A stretch of 64,000 nt of DNA, taken from contig NZ_JBOITN010000008.1 of the NCBI RefSeq assembly GCF_050717545.1, positions 1 through 64,000 on the forward strand, read 5' to 3'. Positions within the stretch are counted from its first letter, which is position 1, and each line of letters opens with the position of its first letter. Below, piece after piece: positions 7,090-16,500 of the stretch. The translations under genes were made by a program, and so were the position numbers. This DNA is from Clostridium_AD sp050717545 (lineage in GTDB: Bacteria > Bacillota > Clostridia > Clostridiales > Clostridiaceae). The notes under the pieces are model-generated. The model ran no database searches, was not told the DNA's origin, and saw nothing but the letters and a program-made list of their open reading frames with translations.

Positions 7090-8814
7090 ATGATTGATTA
7101 TAATTATATTGATAACAATGAAGAATTAAAAGAAGTTATGAAAAGTATAGAGAATGTGAATTGTATTGGATTACGTACTGAAACAACTGGGTTAGATCCA
7201 AGGCACAATAAGTTAAGGATTATTGAAATAGCTGTAGAGGGGAAAGCAGTCATAATAATTGATTTTTTCAAAATAGATGTAGAGGGGAAGAAGGCTTTAA
7301 AGGCTTTTTTAGAGTCTGATGTAATTAAAGTGGCTTATAACGTAAAAAATGATTACAAATTCCTATTTGTTGAAGGTATAGATATATCAAAAAACTTATA
7401 TGACACAATGCTTTCAGCACAGGTTATTGATTCAGGATACTATGGTATTAAATTTGAGTTGAGGGATTTGGTAGCTCACTATACTAATATAACCATGGAC
7501 ACTGAATATCAAAAAAATGATTGGGCGATGGATAAGCTGCCACAAGAGCAACTTGTATATTCAGCTTATGATGCATATGTTTTGTTGCCATTAAGAAAGG
7601 CTATGAATGAAAAATTAAAAAAGTATAACCTTACATTTACAGCAGCTATAGAGTTTGCAGCCATTCCGGCAGTAGCACAAATGGAGCTTAATGGCATGTA
7701 TGTAGATATTAAAAAGCTTGAATCCCTCCATAGTAGATATAGAGGTGAACAAAATTCATTGTATGAGGAGTTAAACATGTATTTCCCAAGTGATGATATT
7801 AATTTTAATAGTCCTGCACAAATAAAAACAGCTTTAGGAGCCATTGATATATACGTTAAAAGCACATCAAAAGAAGAATTGCTACCTATCGCTAAGAGAT
7901 ATGAGGTAGTTAGATTAATACTCCAGTACAAAAGGATAGGCAAATTACTTCAATTTACAGAAAAAATTATTAGTACTGTGGACAGAGAACAAAGGATATA
8001 TTCTAACTACTCTCAATGTAGCACAAAGACAGGTAGATTTTCTTGCACGGATTTTAATCTTCAGCAAATCCCCCATGAGCCTGATATGAGGGAATGTTTT
8101 ACAGCACCAGAAGGTAAGGTATTGGTAATGGCAGACTATTCACAAATAGAACTTAGAATAGCAAGTGAAATAGCAGATGATTATCGAATTATTAAAGCAT
8201 ATAAAAATAATCAAGACCTTCATATTCTAACTGCTTCATTGGTAAATAATATACCATTAGATAAAGTTACAAAAGCTGAACGACAATCTGCAAAAGCATT
8301 GAATTTCGGACTACTTTACGGAATGGGTAGTAGTAAGTTTAAAAATTATGCTATGAACAGTTATGGGGTTGAAATGAGTCTAGAAGAGGCTGAAAAATTT
8401 AGAAATAAATATTTTGCCTATTATGAGGGCATCAAAAAATGGCATAAAATCAATTCTATTAAGCTCAAGGGCATTACGGCTAATCAATATTTTGAAACAA
8501 GGACTTTAGTAAATAGAAGGAGGTTGTGGCTTGGTGAACCTTCATTTACAGAAGTTATTAACACACCGGTGCAAGGAACAGGTGCTGATATATTAAAGAT
8601 TGCGCTTGGAATGTTACCAAAGAATTTGAGAGGAACGTCCGCTAAAATTCTAGCCACAGTGCATGATGAAGTATTAATTGAGGCTGATGTTGAAGAGGCA
8701 GATAAAATAAAAGAAATATTACAAAACACCATGGAGATGGCAGGAAATAACCTGTTGAAAAAAGTTCCAATTGTAGCTGAAGCAGTAATAGCAGACAATT
8801 GGGGAGATAAATAG
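7090..8814 (+). CDS. Family A DNA polymerase with 3'-5' exonuclease-like domain
   Basis: A 574-residue PolA-type enzyme without the 5' nuclease domain. Polymerase motif A (MADYSQIELR, Asp349), motif B (RQSAKALNFGLLYG, about 398-411) and motif C (VHDEV, about 525) are all intact. The N-terminal exonuclease fold keeps motif II (NVKND, Asp88) and III (YSAYD, Asp161). Motif I, however, reads RTETTG, with Arg29 where the first catalytic Asp of DxE should be, so proofreading is probably lost or altered. I chose ATG 7090 because AAGGAGAGG lies 10 nt upstream; the in-frame ATG at 7042 has an RBS too close. It is linked to the primase-helicase as an element replicase. Confidence 0.88.
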   Translation: MIDYNYIDNNEELKEVMKSIENVNCIGLRTETTGLDPRHNKLRIIEIAVEGKAVIIIDFFKIDVEGKKALKAFLESDVIKVAYNVKNDYKFLFVEGIDISKNLYDTMLSAQVIDSGYYGIKFELRDLVAHYTNITMDTEYQKNDWAMDKLPQEQLVYSAYDAYVLLPLRKAMNEKLKKYNLTFTAAIEFAAIPAVAQMELNGMYVDIKKLESLHSRYRGEQNSLYEELNMYFPSDDINFNSPAQIKTALGAIDIYVKSTSKEELLPIAKRYEVVRLILQYKRIGKLLQFTEKIISTVDREQRIYSNYSQCSTKTGRFSCTDFNLQQIPHEPDMRECFTAPEGKVLVMADYSQIELRIASEIADDYRIIKAYKNNQDLHILTASLVNNIPLDKVTKAERQSAKALNFGLLYGMGSSKFKNYAMNSYGVEMSLEEAEKFRNKYFAYYEGIKKWHKINSIKLKGITANQYFETRTLVNRRRLWLGEPSFTEVINTPVQGTGADILKIALGMLPKNLRGTSAKILATVHDEVLIEADVEEADKIKEILQNTMEMAGNNLLKKVPIVAEAVIADNWGDK

Positions 8815-9121
8815 AGTTAATAAAATACCGAAAAAGACTCCGGAAATGATAAGTTTTCTCTTAAAACAATCTTATGTGAAAATATATTATAAGGATTAAG
8901 GTTAACAAAAAAATATAGGGTTTTTCGGAGTTGATTTCGGAGTTTACTTTACCAACTGGTTAATGGATTAAGAGGGGTTCTTTGAAATAGAAAAGAACAT
9001 ACTAACGAGATTGTGTACTCAAAATTTGTACAGGATTACAAACTCTAACATTTATATATAAAGTTGAAATTCTATAGCAATAAATATATATTATTAATAT
9101 GATTACAGGAGGTACTATTAA
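8815..9121. other. Intergenic region before the excisionase, possible recombination site
   Basis: This 307-nt stretch has no convincing gene. It contains a short tandem repeat TTCGGAGTTGA / TTCGGAGTTTA (8924-8945), and upstream ACTCCGGAAA (about 8838-8847) partly mirrors it. Such repeats near xis/int can be integrase arm or excisionase binding sites, but nothing here proves that. Confidence 0.3.
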
Positions 9122-9319
9122 ATGAAAAATCTTATTGAGTATCCAGAAATAATGACTGCTAAAAATATAGCTGAGTATATGGATATTAGCTATGCCAAAG
9201 CTTTGCACTTATTAAAGTATAGCGATATACCGTCGATCAGAATAGGACACATATTCAAAGTGTCAAGAAAAGTTTTTGAAGCATGGGTGACTGAACCCAA
9301 TAAAAAAATAATAGCTTAA
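9122..9319 (+). CDS. xis: Excisionase-family DNA-binding protein
   Basis: A 65-residue protein with a MerR/excisionase-type winged helix (TAKNIAEYMDISYAKALHLL, then IPSIRIGHIFKVSRKVFEAW). It has a good RBS (AGGAGGTACTATTAA) and lies 50 nt before the integrase. In Tn916-like elements such a protein bends the ends and directs the integrase toward excision. By position and size this is the Xis of the adjacent integrase. Confidence 0.85.
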   Translation: MKNLIEYPEIMTAKNIAEYMDISYAKALHLLKYSDIPSIRIGHIFKVSRKVFEAWVTEPNKKIIA

Positions 9320-9369
9320 TTAAAGGGGGAGTTTGTTCTCCCCTATTTTATTATACAGGAGGTTTAAAA

Positions 9370-10542
9370 ATGGCAAGAGGTCACATAAGGAAAAGAGTAT
9401 ATAAAAGCGGTACAACATGGCAAATAACTATTGAACTCGGTATTGATGAAAATGGTGAAAGACAAAGAATGTTTAAATCTATATATGGAACGAAAAAAGA
9501 TGCAGAAAAGGAAATGCAACAAATGTTGAATGAGCTAGATGGTGGCACATTTGTTGAAGATACAAAAATTACGGTAGCTTCTTATCTAAGAAATTGGATA
9601 AAGATCTATGTTGAACCAAACCTTGCTCCAACAACAATAGATGGCTACAAATCAAATGTTGAGAATTACATTATTCCTAGAATAGGGAATATATTATTAC
9701 AAAAATTATCACCAATGCATCTACAAGACATGTATCTTAAACTATCTCAAAATGGCCGGTTAGATGGCAAAGGAGGATTATCTCCAACCACAATTAGGGC
9801 TATTCATAGGACTCTAGGGAAAGCACTAGACCAAGCATTGCGAATGGAACAAATTAAACGAAATGTTTCAACACTAGTTACAATTCCAAAAGTAAAGCCC
9901 TATAAGGCAGAGATTTATGATGAAGTTGAACTTATAAATCTATTAAATGTCTGTAAAGGAACAGAAATGGAGGTGCCTATAACATTAGGTGCTACACTTG
10001 GACTGAGGCGTGGAGAAATATTAGGTTTAAAATGGTCTGATATTAATTTAAAAGAATGTAGAATGACTATTAATAATAACTTAGTTAGCACAAGTGCTGG
10101 AGCTGTATTTACAACACCTAAAACTAATAAGAGCTGTCGTACACTTGAATTGTCAGAGGGTATCATAACTCTTCTTAAAGAACACAATTTGGCACAAAAG
10201 GAAAATAGAATTAAGCTAGGTAGTGCTTATGGTACTAATGATCTAGTTTGTTGTTATCCTGATGGAAATATCTATGAACCTAAGAATTTCAGTAAAAAAT
10301 TTGCTTGGTTTCTAAAAAGCAAAGGACTTAAGCATATTAGGCTTCATGATTTGAGGCATTCCAATGCCACTTTGATGCTGACATATGGCATTCCTGCTAA
10401 AGTGGCATCTGAGAGGCTTGGTCACTCTAGTATAAGTATTACGCTTGACCTTTACTCACATGTTACTGCTAATATGCAAAAGGATGTAGCTGATAAGATT
10501 GAAAATGGTATATTTAATAGATTAACTGCTTCTTCAAATTAA
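9370..10542 (+). CDS. int: Tyrosine integrase, Tn916/phage type
   Basis: A complete 390-residue integrase. An N-terminal AP2-like arm-binding domain (residues 1-65) is followed by a SAM-like core-binding domain (about 68-165). The catalytic domain carries Arg213 (GLRRGE), a beta-hairpin Lys (about 251), H326-x-x-R329 (HDLRH), His352 (GHSS) and nucleophile Tyr362 (LDLYSH). It integrates and excises the element with the upstream Xis. Its last 80 codons are closely matched by a relic at 16,055-16,294. The likely target is tRNA-Ser, given the broken tRNA at 18,911-18,970, though either integrase may have made that junction. Confidence 0.93.
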   Translation: MARGHIRKRVYKSGTTWQITIELGIDENGERQRMFKSIYGTKKDAEKEMQQMLNELDGGTFVEDTKITVASYLRNWIKIYVEPNLAPTTIDGYKSNVENYIIPRIGNILLQKLSPMHLQDMYLKLSQNGRLDGKGGLSPTTIRAIHRTLGKALDQALRMEQIKRNVSTLVTIPKVKPYKAEIYDEVELINLLNVCKGTEMEVPITLGATLGLRRGEILGLKWSDINLKECRMTINNNLVSTSAGAVFTTPKTNKSCRTLELSEGIITLLKEHNLAQKENRIKLGSAYGTNDLVCCYPDGNIYEPKNFSKKFAWFLKSKGLKHIRLHDLRHSNATLMLTYGIPAKVASERLGHSSISITLDLYSHVTANMQKDVADKIENGIFNRLTASSN

Positions 10543-10546
10543 GAAG

Positions 10547-10577
10547 AGGAACTATCTTAAATAGATAGTTCCTTTTC
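10547..10577 (+). terminator. Intrinsic terminator of the integrase gene
   Basis: AGGAACTATCT pairs perfectly with AGATAGTTCCT (11 bp, 5-nt loop), followed by TTTCTCT. Confidence 0.85.
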
Positions 10578-10659
10578 TCTATTTACCTAATTCTTTTCAC
10601 TAAAATTATAATGTGGTCTATAAATAGTTTTATAATATTTTGTGTAATTGAATATTAGT

Positions 10660-11016
10660 ATGGTTAAGCGAAATCTAAAGATTGTTTATAAGCTTAAAGA
10701 GAAATATAAAAATAAATGCCAAATTGAGGGATGCGAGTGTACACTCATGAAGAAAGATGGTAATGAATATTCAGAGGAGCATAACTGGGTATTAGTTTCT
10801 AAAGGTGGAAAATAAAATGAAGAAAATATGGTGATATTATGTGCTAATCATCAAAAAATGATCTATGCTAACACAACTATAGATGCGAAAATAGGGAAAC
10901 CGCGCAATGTTACCATTAACGGAAAAAATCAATATAAAATATATTTAGCGATTAATAAATTGAAGAGGAGTAAAGATGATGGAACCAATTCGTATATTCC
11001 CACAAGAAATAGGTAG
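10660..11016 (+). pseudogene. HNH endonuclease interrupted by an in-frame stop
   Basis: From ATG 10660 one frame reads an HNH nuclease: CQIEGCEC...MKKDGNEYSEEHNW, VSKGGK, then a TAA at 10813-10815. It continues in the same frame as NEENMVILCANHQKMIYAN. In intact HNH proteins the H...P..GG....N...LC..HH core is continuous, so the TAA cuts it just before the conserved Asn. The first half of the core also looks degenerate (EHNW instead of HHI.P). There is no obvious restart RBS. It is a dead gene unless the stop is suppressed. Confidence 0.75.
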
Positions 11017-11113
11017 TTAAATTCATAACACAAAAAAAACAATAATATATTGGGGTTATCCAGTATTTGTGGTATTATTTTACTAAAAGCTTTTTTAAGG
11101 AGGAATTTTGTAA

Positions 11114-11395
11114 ATGGGTAACTTAGTATGTGAAAAGTGTGGAAAAACATTATCTAAAGATGATATTATACTTTTAATTAAAACAAAGGAGCAGCAAGTA
11201 ATTGATGTAACTACTTGTCATAGAGGTAAATGCCATGACGAATTGGAGAAAGAAAAAAGATTAGAAGGATATAGTTGTGGATTTTATGAAATGAATAAAG
11301 GAATAAAGGATTTAGTATTAAATAATGAATTCAGTTTAAGTTTGTATAAACCTGAAGCATTAATAAAATATAAATTGATATTGCAATCTTTGTAG
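11114..11395 (+). CDS. Small Cys-rich protein, possible zinc ribbon
   Basis: A 93-residue protein opening with CEKCGK and continuing with CHRGKC. These four Cys could bind one zinc ion. The rest is a charged, helical tail. RBS AAGGAGGAATTTTGTAA is strong. The family is unknown to me; position and size suggest island cargo. Confidence 0.6.
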   Translation: MGNLVCEKCGKTLSKDDIILLIKTKEQQVIDVTTCHRGKCHDELEKEKRLEGYSCGFYEMNKGIKDLVLNNEFSLSLYKPEALIKYKLILQSL

Positions 11396-11703
11396 TTCTA
11401 AAAGGCTAGATAGCACTAGCATAGCTATACCAACAATAATTAGACATAAAAAGAAAATATTACTACAATTAATAATAAATGAGATAACCATAAAACAAAA
11501 GTAGGAGAATCTCCACATGATGGGGGTTATGCTACTTTTATTTTGCTTGCAATTAATATCAAATAATGGTTTTATAGCCCAATAAAATTGGCCTAAATTG
11601 GGTAAACAGACCCAAGATTTATCATAAAAAATATAGCAAATTTATAATAGATAGTGTAAAATAATGGTGATAATATATAAATAAATACTAATGGGGGATA
11701 ACT
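11396..11703. other. Intergenic region with weak terminator hairpin
   Basis: No gene is seen in these 308 nt. AAAAGTAG (11497-11504) pairs with CTACTTTT (11532-11539), followed by ATTTTGC. This is a plausible terminator for the Cys-rich gene. The rest is A/T-rich leader of the following lipoprotein. Confidence 0.5.
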
Positions 11704-12558
11704 ATGAAAAAAATAACATTTGCAATAATACTTATGGTACTAGCAGTAACATTAATTGGATGTGGAAATAACATTGTTAAAAAATCAATCGAACAAGCTA
11801 ATATAGCAATTAAAAGTAAGAATTATGATAAAGCTTTAGTTGCATTAGAATTAGCATTAGATGAGGATAATGGTAATGAAGAGGCTAAAAAGCTATATTC
11901 CATATTGGAGGGTTATCAAAAGTCCAAAAAGGCACTAGAAGAGAATAATATTGATGAAGCAAAAAATGTATTAGATGGAATAGATGAGGAATATAGTAAT
12001 TATGCAATAAAAGAAGATATAGATTTACTAAAGGATCAAGTTGAAAAAAAGTTTAAAGAAGTTGAACAAAGTAAGAATAATATAACTAAGTTAAAAGGGT
12101 TAATTGGAGAGAAAAAATATGGTGAAGCAAAAACTCTAATTGAAGGGATAAATAAAAATTCGTTAAATGAAGAACAAAAAAATGAAGTAAATGAATTAAA
12201 CTCTAAAATGAATTCAGAATTAGCTAAAATCGAATCACAAAAAAAAGCTGAGGAAGAAAAGAAAGCTGAAGAAGAAAAAAAAGCTGAGGAAAAGAAAAAG
12301 AAAGAAGAGACTAATAATCTACACTCAAAGGCTGAAGTTAATAGTATTTTAAGTTCATTAGATAAGGGTTCACTTGGGAATCCAACTTTAGATAGAAATA
12401 TTAACGGCGAACTATGTTATTACGCTACTATATCGTGGTTTAATGGAGATAGGGTAAGAATGTTTTTAGTAGGTAGTAAGACACTAACAATATACACTGA
12501 TAATGACGAAGCAAAAGGAAGTATTTATGATGAACAATTGTTTGAAAATGAGTTTTAA
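11704..12558 (+). CDS. Lipoprotein with repeat-like helical domain
   Basis: A 284-residue protein with a lipoprotein signal peptide (MKKITFAIILMVLAVTLIGC, lipobox Cys20). The mature N-terminal half is helical and TPR-like (YDKALVALELALDEDNGNEEA, then ALEENNIDEAKNVLDGI). A Lys/Glu coiled stretch with repeated KKAEEE units (about 178-205) follows. The final 75 residues form a small compact domain (ATISWFNGDRVRMFLVGSK). RBS GGGGGATAACT. It is paralogous in its first 150 residues to the gene at 12,803, so the pair arose by duplication. The function is unknown; the product is an extracytoplasmic, membrane-tethered protein. Confidence 0.75.
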   Translation: MKKITFAIILMVLAVTLIGCGNNIVKKSIEQANIAIKSKNYDKALVALELALDEDNGNEEAKKLYSILEGYQKSKKALEENNIDEAKNVLDGIDEEYSNYAIKEDIDLLKDQVEKKFKEVEQSKNNITKLKGLIGEKKYGEAKTLIEGINKNSLNEEQKNEVNELNSKMNSELAKIESQKKAEEEKKAEEEKKAEEKKKKEETNNLHSKAEVNSILSSLDKGSLGNPTLDRNINGELCYYATISWFNGDRVRMFLVGSKTLTIYTDNDEAKGSIYDEQLFENEF

Positions 12559-12802
12559 TTCATTATTATAAGAAGACATAAACAAGATTTAAGTATATGA
12601 GGTATGTTTAATCTTGAAATTAAGGTTAATACCCCAAAGATTATAAGTATATCGGTTGATCAGTCTATTTTTGTTAAGAAAGTTTCTGATTATTAATTTT
12701 AATTTAGAATGATAAACATGTATGAATAAATATATAATGATGTATGTAAAAAGTCATTTTACAAAAACAGATTAATAGTAACACCAAAAGGGGGACAGAT
12801 TG

Positions 12803-13690
12803 ATGAATAAGAAGTATAAGTTAATAATAGCAGGAGTTATAGGAATAATTATTCTAGGTACAGGTTCATTCTTTATCTACAGAAATTTAAGTGCTAATAA
12901 AATAGTTAAAAAAGGTATAGAGCTAATGACAAAAAAGGAATACAATAAGTCAATAGCCGCGTTTGATTTAGCTTTAGATGATAAACCAAATGATAAAGAA
13001 GTCCTAGAATCTAAGGATATGATAGAAAAATATCTAGAGGCTAAAAAGCTTTTTGATGAAGGGAAAACAGAAGAGGCTAACAAAGAAGTAATAGAAATAA
13101 GTAGAAATTATTCAAACTTTAATGGATTTAATAAAGATGTTGATAGTTTAAAGGCTGAGATAAATGAATCAATAAAAAAAGATACAGAAACAAGCAATAA
13201 TATAAATAAAGTTAGAGAGCTAGTAAAGGTAAAAAAGTATGATGAGGGTAAAAAATTAATAGATGGATTAGGAAAAGAAAAATTAAGTGAAAATCAAACA
13301 CAACAAATTGAAGATTTAAAGTCAGTAATAAGCTCTGAATTATCTAGAATAGAATATGAGGGAAAAGCTAAAGTAGCAGCAGCGGCGGCTGAAGCAGAAG
13401 CTAAAAAAAAGGCTACTACTTCAACTAGTAGTAATAACAATACTACTAGTATTACGCAACCTAAAGCCTATGATTTAGTTATGTCAGTTACTAACCTTGA
13501 TAATGATGCTGAACTAGTTTTCATAGGTGTTATAAAAATAGAGTCCTCTAGTTATATTCCATCAGAAGCTCGAGGTAAGACCGCATATTTTTTTGAAGTG
13601 GCGGAATCTGCTGCTTATTATGTAGATATGCAAGGTCATGTCTATAGGAATACTGCTCCTTCCGATGGTAAATGTATTAAATTACGTTAA
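12803..13690 (+). CDS. Membrane-anchored paralogue of the preceding lipoprotein
   Basis: A 295-residue protein with an N-terminal membrane anchor (LIIAGVIGIIILGTGSFFIY) and no lipobox Cys. The TPR-like region (YNKSIAAFDLALDDKPNDKE, then LFDEGKTEEANKEV) aligns with the gene at 11,704. The Ala-rich linker (AAAAAEAEAKKKA), the Thr/Ser/Asn-rich spacer and the C-terminal domain (GKTAYFFEVAESAAYYVD) are different. The RBS is AAAAGGGGGACAG; ATG 12,803 is preferred to the TTG at 12,800. Same anchor-stalk-head plan with a swapped head domain. Confidence 0.72.
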   Translation: MNKKYKLIIAGVIGIIILGTGSFFIYRNLSANKIVKKGIELMTKKEYNKSIAAFDLALDDKPNDKEVLESKDMIEKYLEAKKLFDEGKTEEANKEVIEISRNYSNFNGFNKDVDSLKAEINESIKKDTETSNNINKVRELVKVKKYDEGKKLIDGLGKEKLSENQTQQIEDLKSVISSELSRIEYEGKAKVAAAAAEAEAKKKATTSTSSNNNTTSITQPKAYDLVMSVTNLDNDAELVFIGVIKIESSSYIPSEARGKTAYFFEVAESAAYYVDMQGHVYRNTAPSDGKCIKLR

Positions 13691-13736
13691 TGTTGATTTC
13701 GTATAGATACTTTTTTATAAGGGTTTAGAAGAGAAA

Positions 13737-13850
13737 ATGACAAATGTAAATAAGTTAAATACAGGAGTTGGACAAGGTGTAAATGTTGAAGATGAAAAAG
13801 TGATTACAAAAGCAATGTTATGGAAGTTTGATTTCAATAAGCAAGAATAG
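13737..13850 (+). CDS. Possible 37-residue ORF or gene remnant
   Basis: ATG 13,737 opens 37 codons ending at TAG 13,848-13,850 (MTNVNKLNTGVGQGVNVEDE and so on). The RBS is weak (AGAAGAGAAA). It may be a leftover of a decayed gene upstream of the restriction protein. I do not recognise it. Confidence 0.3.
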   Translation: MTNVNKLNTGVGQGVNVEDEKVITKAMLWKFDFNKQE

Positions 13851-13935
13851 AACATATTCTGATAAAAATTTGCTGGAAGCTTGAAAGTGATATAGTTAAT
13901 GTAACAAAATTAGAGTCTAATAAAGGAGAAAAACG

Positions 13936-16005
13936 ATGGATGCTATAAAAGGAAATATAAACTCAATTTTAAACGGATCTAAGCAATTTATTATTCCAGT
14001 TTACCAACGTAAATATAGCTGGGAACAAGAACAATGCCAAAGATTATGGGATGATATTGTTGAAATGCAACAGAAGAGTAGAACAGGACATTTTGTCGGT
14101 TCTATTGTAAATATAGCTGAACAGGCAATGCCAACAGGTATACAAAAATTTATGATCATAGACGGTCAACAAAGAATGACTACACTTACCTTGTTATTAA
14201 TAGCACTAAGAGATTTTGGATTTGAACATATAGAAGACAAGTCTATTAATCCAAAAGAAATTAATGGCATGTGTCTTCAGAATGATTATGCTACTGGTGA
14301 AGGAAAATACAAGATGTTATTAACACAGACAGATAAGCCTGTACTTATCAAACTAATTGAACGTAGTCCTTTGGATGGAATTAAAGCATCGAGGATTATT
14401 GATAATTACAAATTCTTTGTAGGCAAAATTGCAGAGCAGAAATTAAGTACTCAAGAAATACAAGAAGGTGTAGCGAAATTACAGATAGTAAATATCACTT
14501 TGGACAGAGCAGTAGATGATGCACAGTTGATTTTTGAGAGTTTGAATAGTACGGGAATGGACTTATATCAATCTGACTTAATTAGAAACTATATTTTAAT
14601 GGGATTAGAACCAGGAATGCAGCATAATATCTATGAGAATTATTGGTCGCTGATGGAGAAATTATTTGATTATGAGAAGCAGACGTCACTTATGGATAAA
14701 TTTTTTAGAGATTATTTGTCTTTTAGTAATGGGAAAATCCCTAATTTTTCAAAGGTGTATGAAGAATTTAAGCACTATCATAGATATAAGTACAAAAGGG
14801 GTGTTGTTGAATTTTGCAAAGAATTATATACATATGCTAAATACTATACGAATATGTATTATGCAAAGAGTGGGGATAAACAACTAGATATTATTTTTAA
14901 TGACATTAGTCAGTTACAAATGGAAGTTGCTTTCCCATTTTTACTAAAGGTTTATGCAGATTATGAATCGAATCTAATAACTAAAGAAGAATTCATTGAA
15001 ATACTTAAATGCTGTGAAAGTTATGTATTTAGGAGGGCTATAGCAGGAATACCAACAAATTCTTTAAATAAAACGTTTATGTTAATGGCAAATAAGATAA
15101 ATCCAGATAAATATTTAAATTCAGTAAAGGCATATATGATTATGTTGGATTCTTATAAATTATTTCCAGATGATGAAGAATTTAAAAATGACTTCATAAT
15201 TAAAGATGTCTACAATATGCGTATTCGTAATTATATTTTTAGTAAACTTGAAAATGTAAATAATAAAGCTCCAATTAATATAGAAAATTATACGATTGAA
15301 CACATTATGCCACAGAATAAAAATCCATTACCTGAATGGAAACAGTCGCTAGGTGTAAATTGGCAGGAGGTACAAAAGACTTATTTACACTCAATTGGTA
15401 ATCTTACATTAACAGCATATAATCCTGAGATGTCTGATTATTCGTTTGTTAAAAAGTTAGAAATGACAGGTGGATTTAAAGAAAGTGCTTTAAGAATAAA
15501 TAGCTATGTTGTTAAACAAACAACTTGGAATGAAAGTACAATCATTGCAAGAGCAAAAGAATTATCTAATTTAGCTAAAAAAATATGGAAATATCCAGAG
15601 CTTACTGAAAATGAATTGACAGAATTCCTCCCTGAAGATAAGTCTACATCTGAATACACATTGGAAGATTACGATTATTTATCAGAGGATATGCTTGAAT
15701 TATTTAATATACTAAATATAAGAATTCTTAATATTTCTTCTTATGTAAAAAGAGAATTAAAAAAATTATACATTGCTTATAAAGCGGATACTAATTTTGT
15801 TGATATAGTTCCACAAAAATCTAGACTAAGACTTTCAATTAATATGAAATTCCATGAAATTAATGACCCGAAAGGTCTGTGCATAGATGTTACAGACAAA
15901 GGAAGATGGGGAAATGGTGATATAGAAGTTCGTTTAGAAAATGTACTACAATTAGATGATGTAATGGATATTATAATCCAGTCCTATAACAAACAAATTG
16001 ATTAA
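13936..16005 (+). CDS. GmrSD-type restriction protein (DUF262-DUF1524-DUF5655)
   Basis: A 689-residue single-chain protein. The N-terminal DUF262 (GmrS-like, ParB-related) domain has IPVYQRKYSWE and the nucleotide-binding motif DGQQRMTTL (residues 76-84). The middle DUF1524 (GmrD-like) domain has the HNH-type core IEHIMPQNK (His456) and HSIGNLTLT. The last about 110 residues resemble DUF5655 (KSRLRLSINM... then DVTDKGRWGNGDIEV). GmrSD enzymes are type IV, NTP-dependent nucleases that cut modified phage DNA, so a phage-defence role is likely. RBS AAAGGAGAAAA. It is flanked by mobile-element debris, as is usual for defence cargo. Confidence 0.88.
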   Translation: MDAIKGNINSILNGSKQFIIPVYQRKYSWEQEQCQRLWDDIVEMQQKSRTGHFVGSIVNIAEQAMPTGIQKFMIIDGQQRMTTLTLLLIALRDFGFEHIEDKSINPKEINGMCLQNDYATGEGKYKMLLTQTDKPVLIKLIERSPLDGIKASRIIDNYKFFVGKIAEQKLSTQEIQEGVAKLQIVNITLDRAVDDAQLIFESLNSTGMDLYQSDLIRNYILMGLEPGMQHNIYENYWSLMEKLFDYEKQTSLMDKFFRDYLSFSNGKIPNFSKVYEEFKHYHRYKYKRGVVEFCKELYTYAKYYTNMYYAKSGDKQLDIIFNDISQLQMEVAFPFLLKVYADYESNLITKEEFIEILKCCESYVFRRAIAGIPTNSLNKTFMLMANKINPDKYLNSVKAYMIMLDSYKLFPDDEEFKNDFIIKDVYNMRIRNYIFSKLENVNNKAPINIENYTIEHIMPQNKNPLPEWKQSLGVNWQEVQKTYLHSIGNLTLTAYNPEMSDYSFVKKLEMTGGFKESALRINSYVVKQTTWNESTIIARAKELSNLAKKIWKYPELTENELTEFLPEDKSTSEYTLEDYDYLSEDMLELFNILNIRILNISSYVKRELKKLYIAYKADTNFVDIVPQKSRLRLSINMKFHEINDPKGLCIDVTDKGRWGNGDIEVRLENVLQLDDVMDIIIQSYNKQID

Positions 16006-16054
16006 TACAAAATAGTATGGATAAATATAAGATGAGATAGCTTGAGATACATGT

Positions 16055-16294
16055 AAGAATTTCAGTAAAAAATTTGCTTGGTTTTTGAAAACTAAAGGAC
16101 TAAAGCATATTAGGTTACATGACCTGAGGCATTCCAATGCTACACTGATGCTAACTTATGGCATTCCTGCTAAGGTTGCGTCAGAAAGGCTTGGACACTC
16201 TTCAGTTAGTAGTACACTTGACCTATACTCTCATGTTACTACTATGCAAAAGGACGTTGCTGATAAAATTGAACACGGTATATTTAATAGGTAA
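16055..16294 (+). pseudogene. Relic C-terminus of a second tyrosine integrase
   Basis: This open 79-codon stretch starts KNFSKKFAWFLKTKGLKHIR and keeps HDLRH, GHSS and LDLYSH, ending at TAA 16,292-16,294. It aligns with the last about 80 residues of the integrase at 9,370 with only about six changes, but nucleotide differences are many and mostly synonymous. It is therefore a diverged homologue cut down by deletion, not a recent duplicate. Homology begins abruptly at 16,054. No N-terminal part or start signal is present, so it is non-functional. Confidence 0.88.
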
Positions 16295-16500
16295 ACTTCA
16301 TCTTCAAATTTATAAAAGGAGCTAATGGTGAATATAGGGTACTGAATAGAATGTGAGAGAAAATGAAAAGTTGGAATATTCAATGAACATTATAGACTAA
16401 GCAGATTTAATAGAAAAGTTAAAAAATGTGAAAAGTAAAGGATTTAGGTATAATATGTAGAATACTACAATTATTAAATGAATATATTTAGGGGGCAAAA

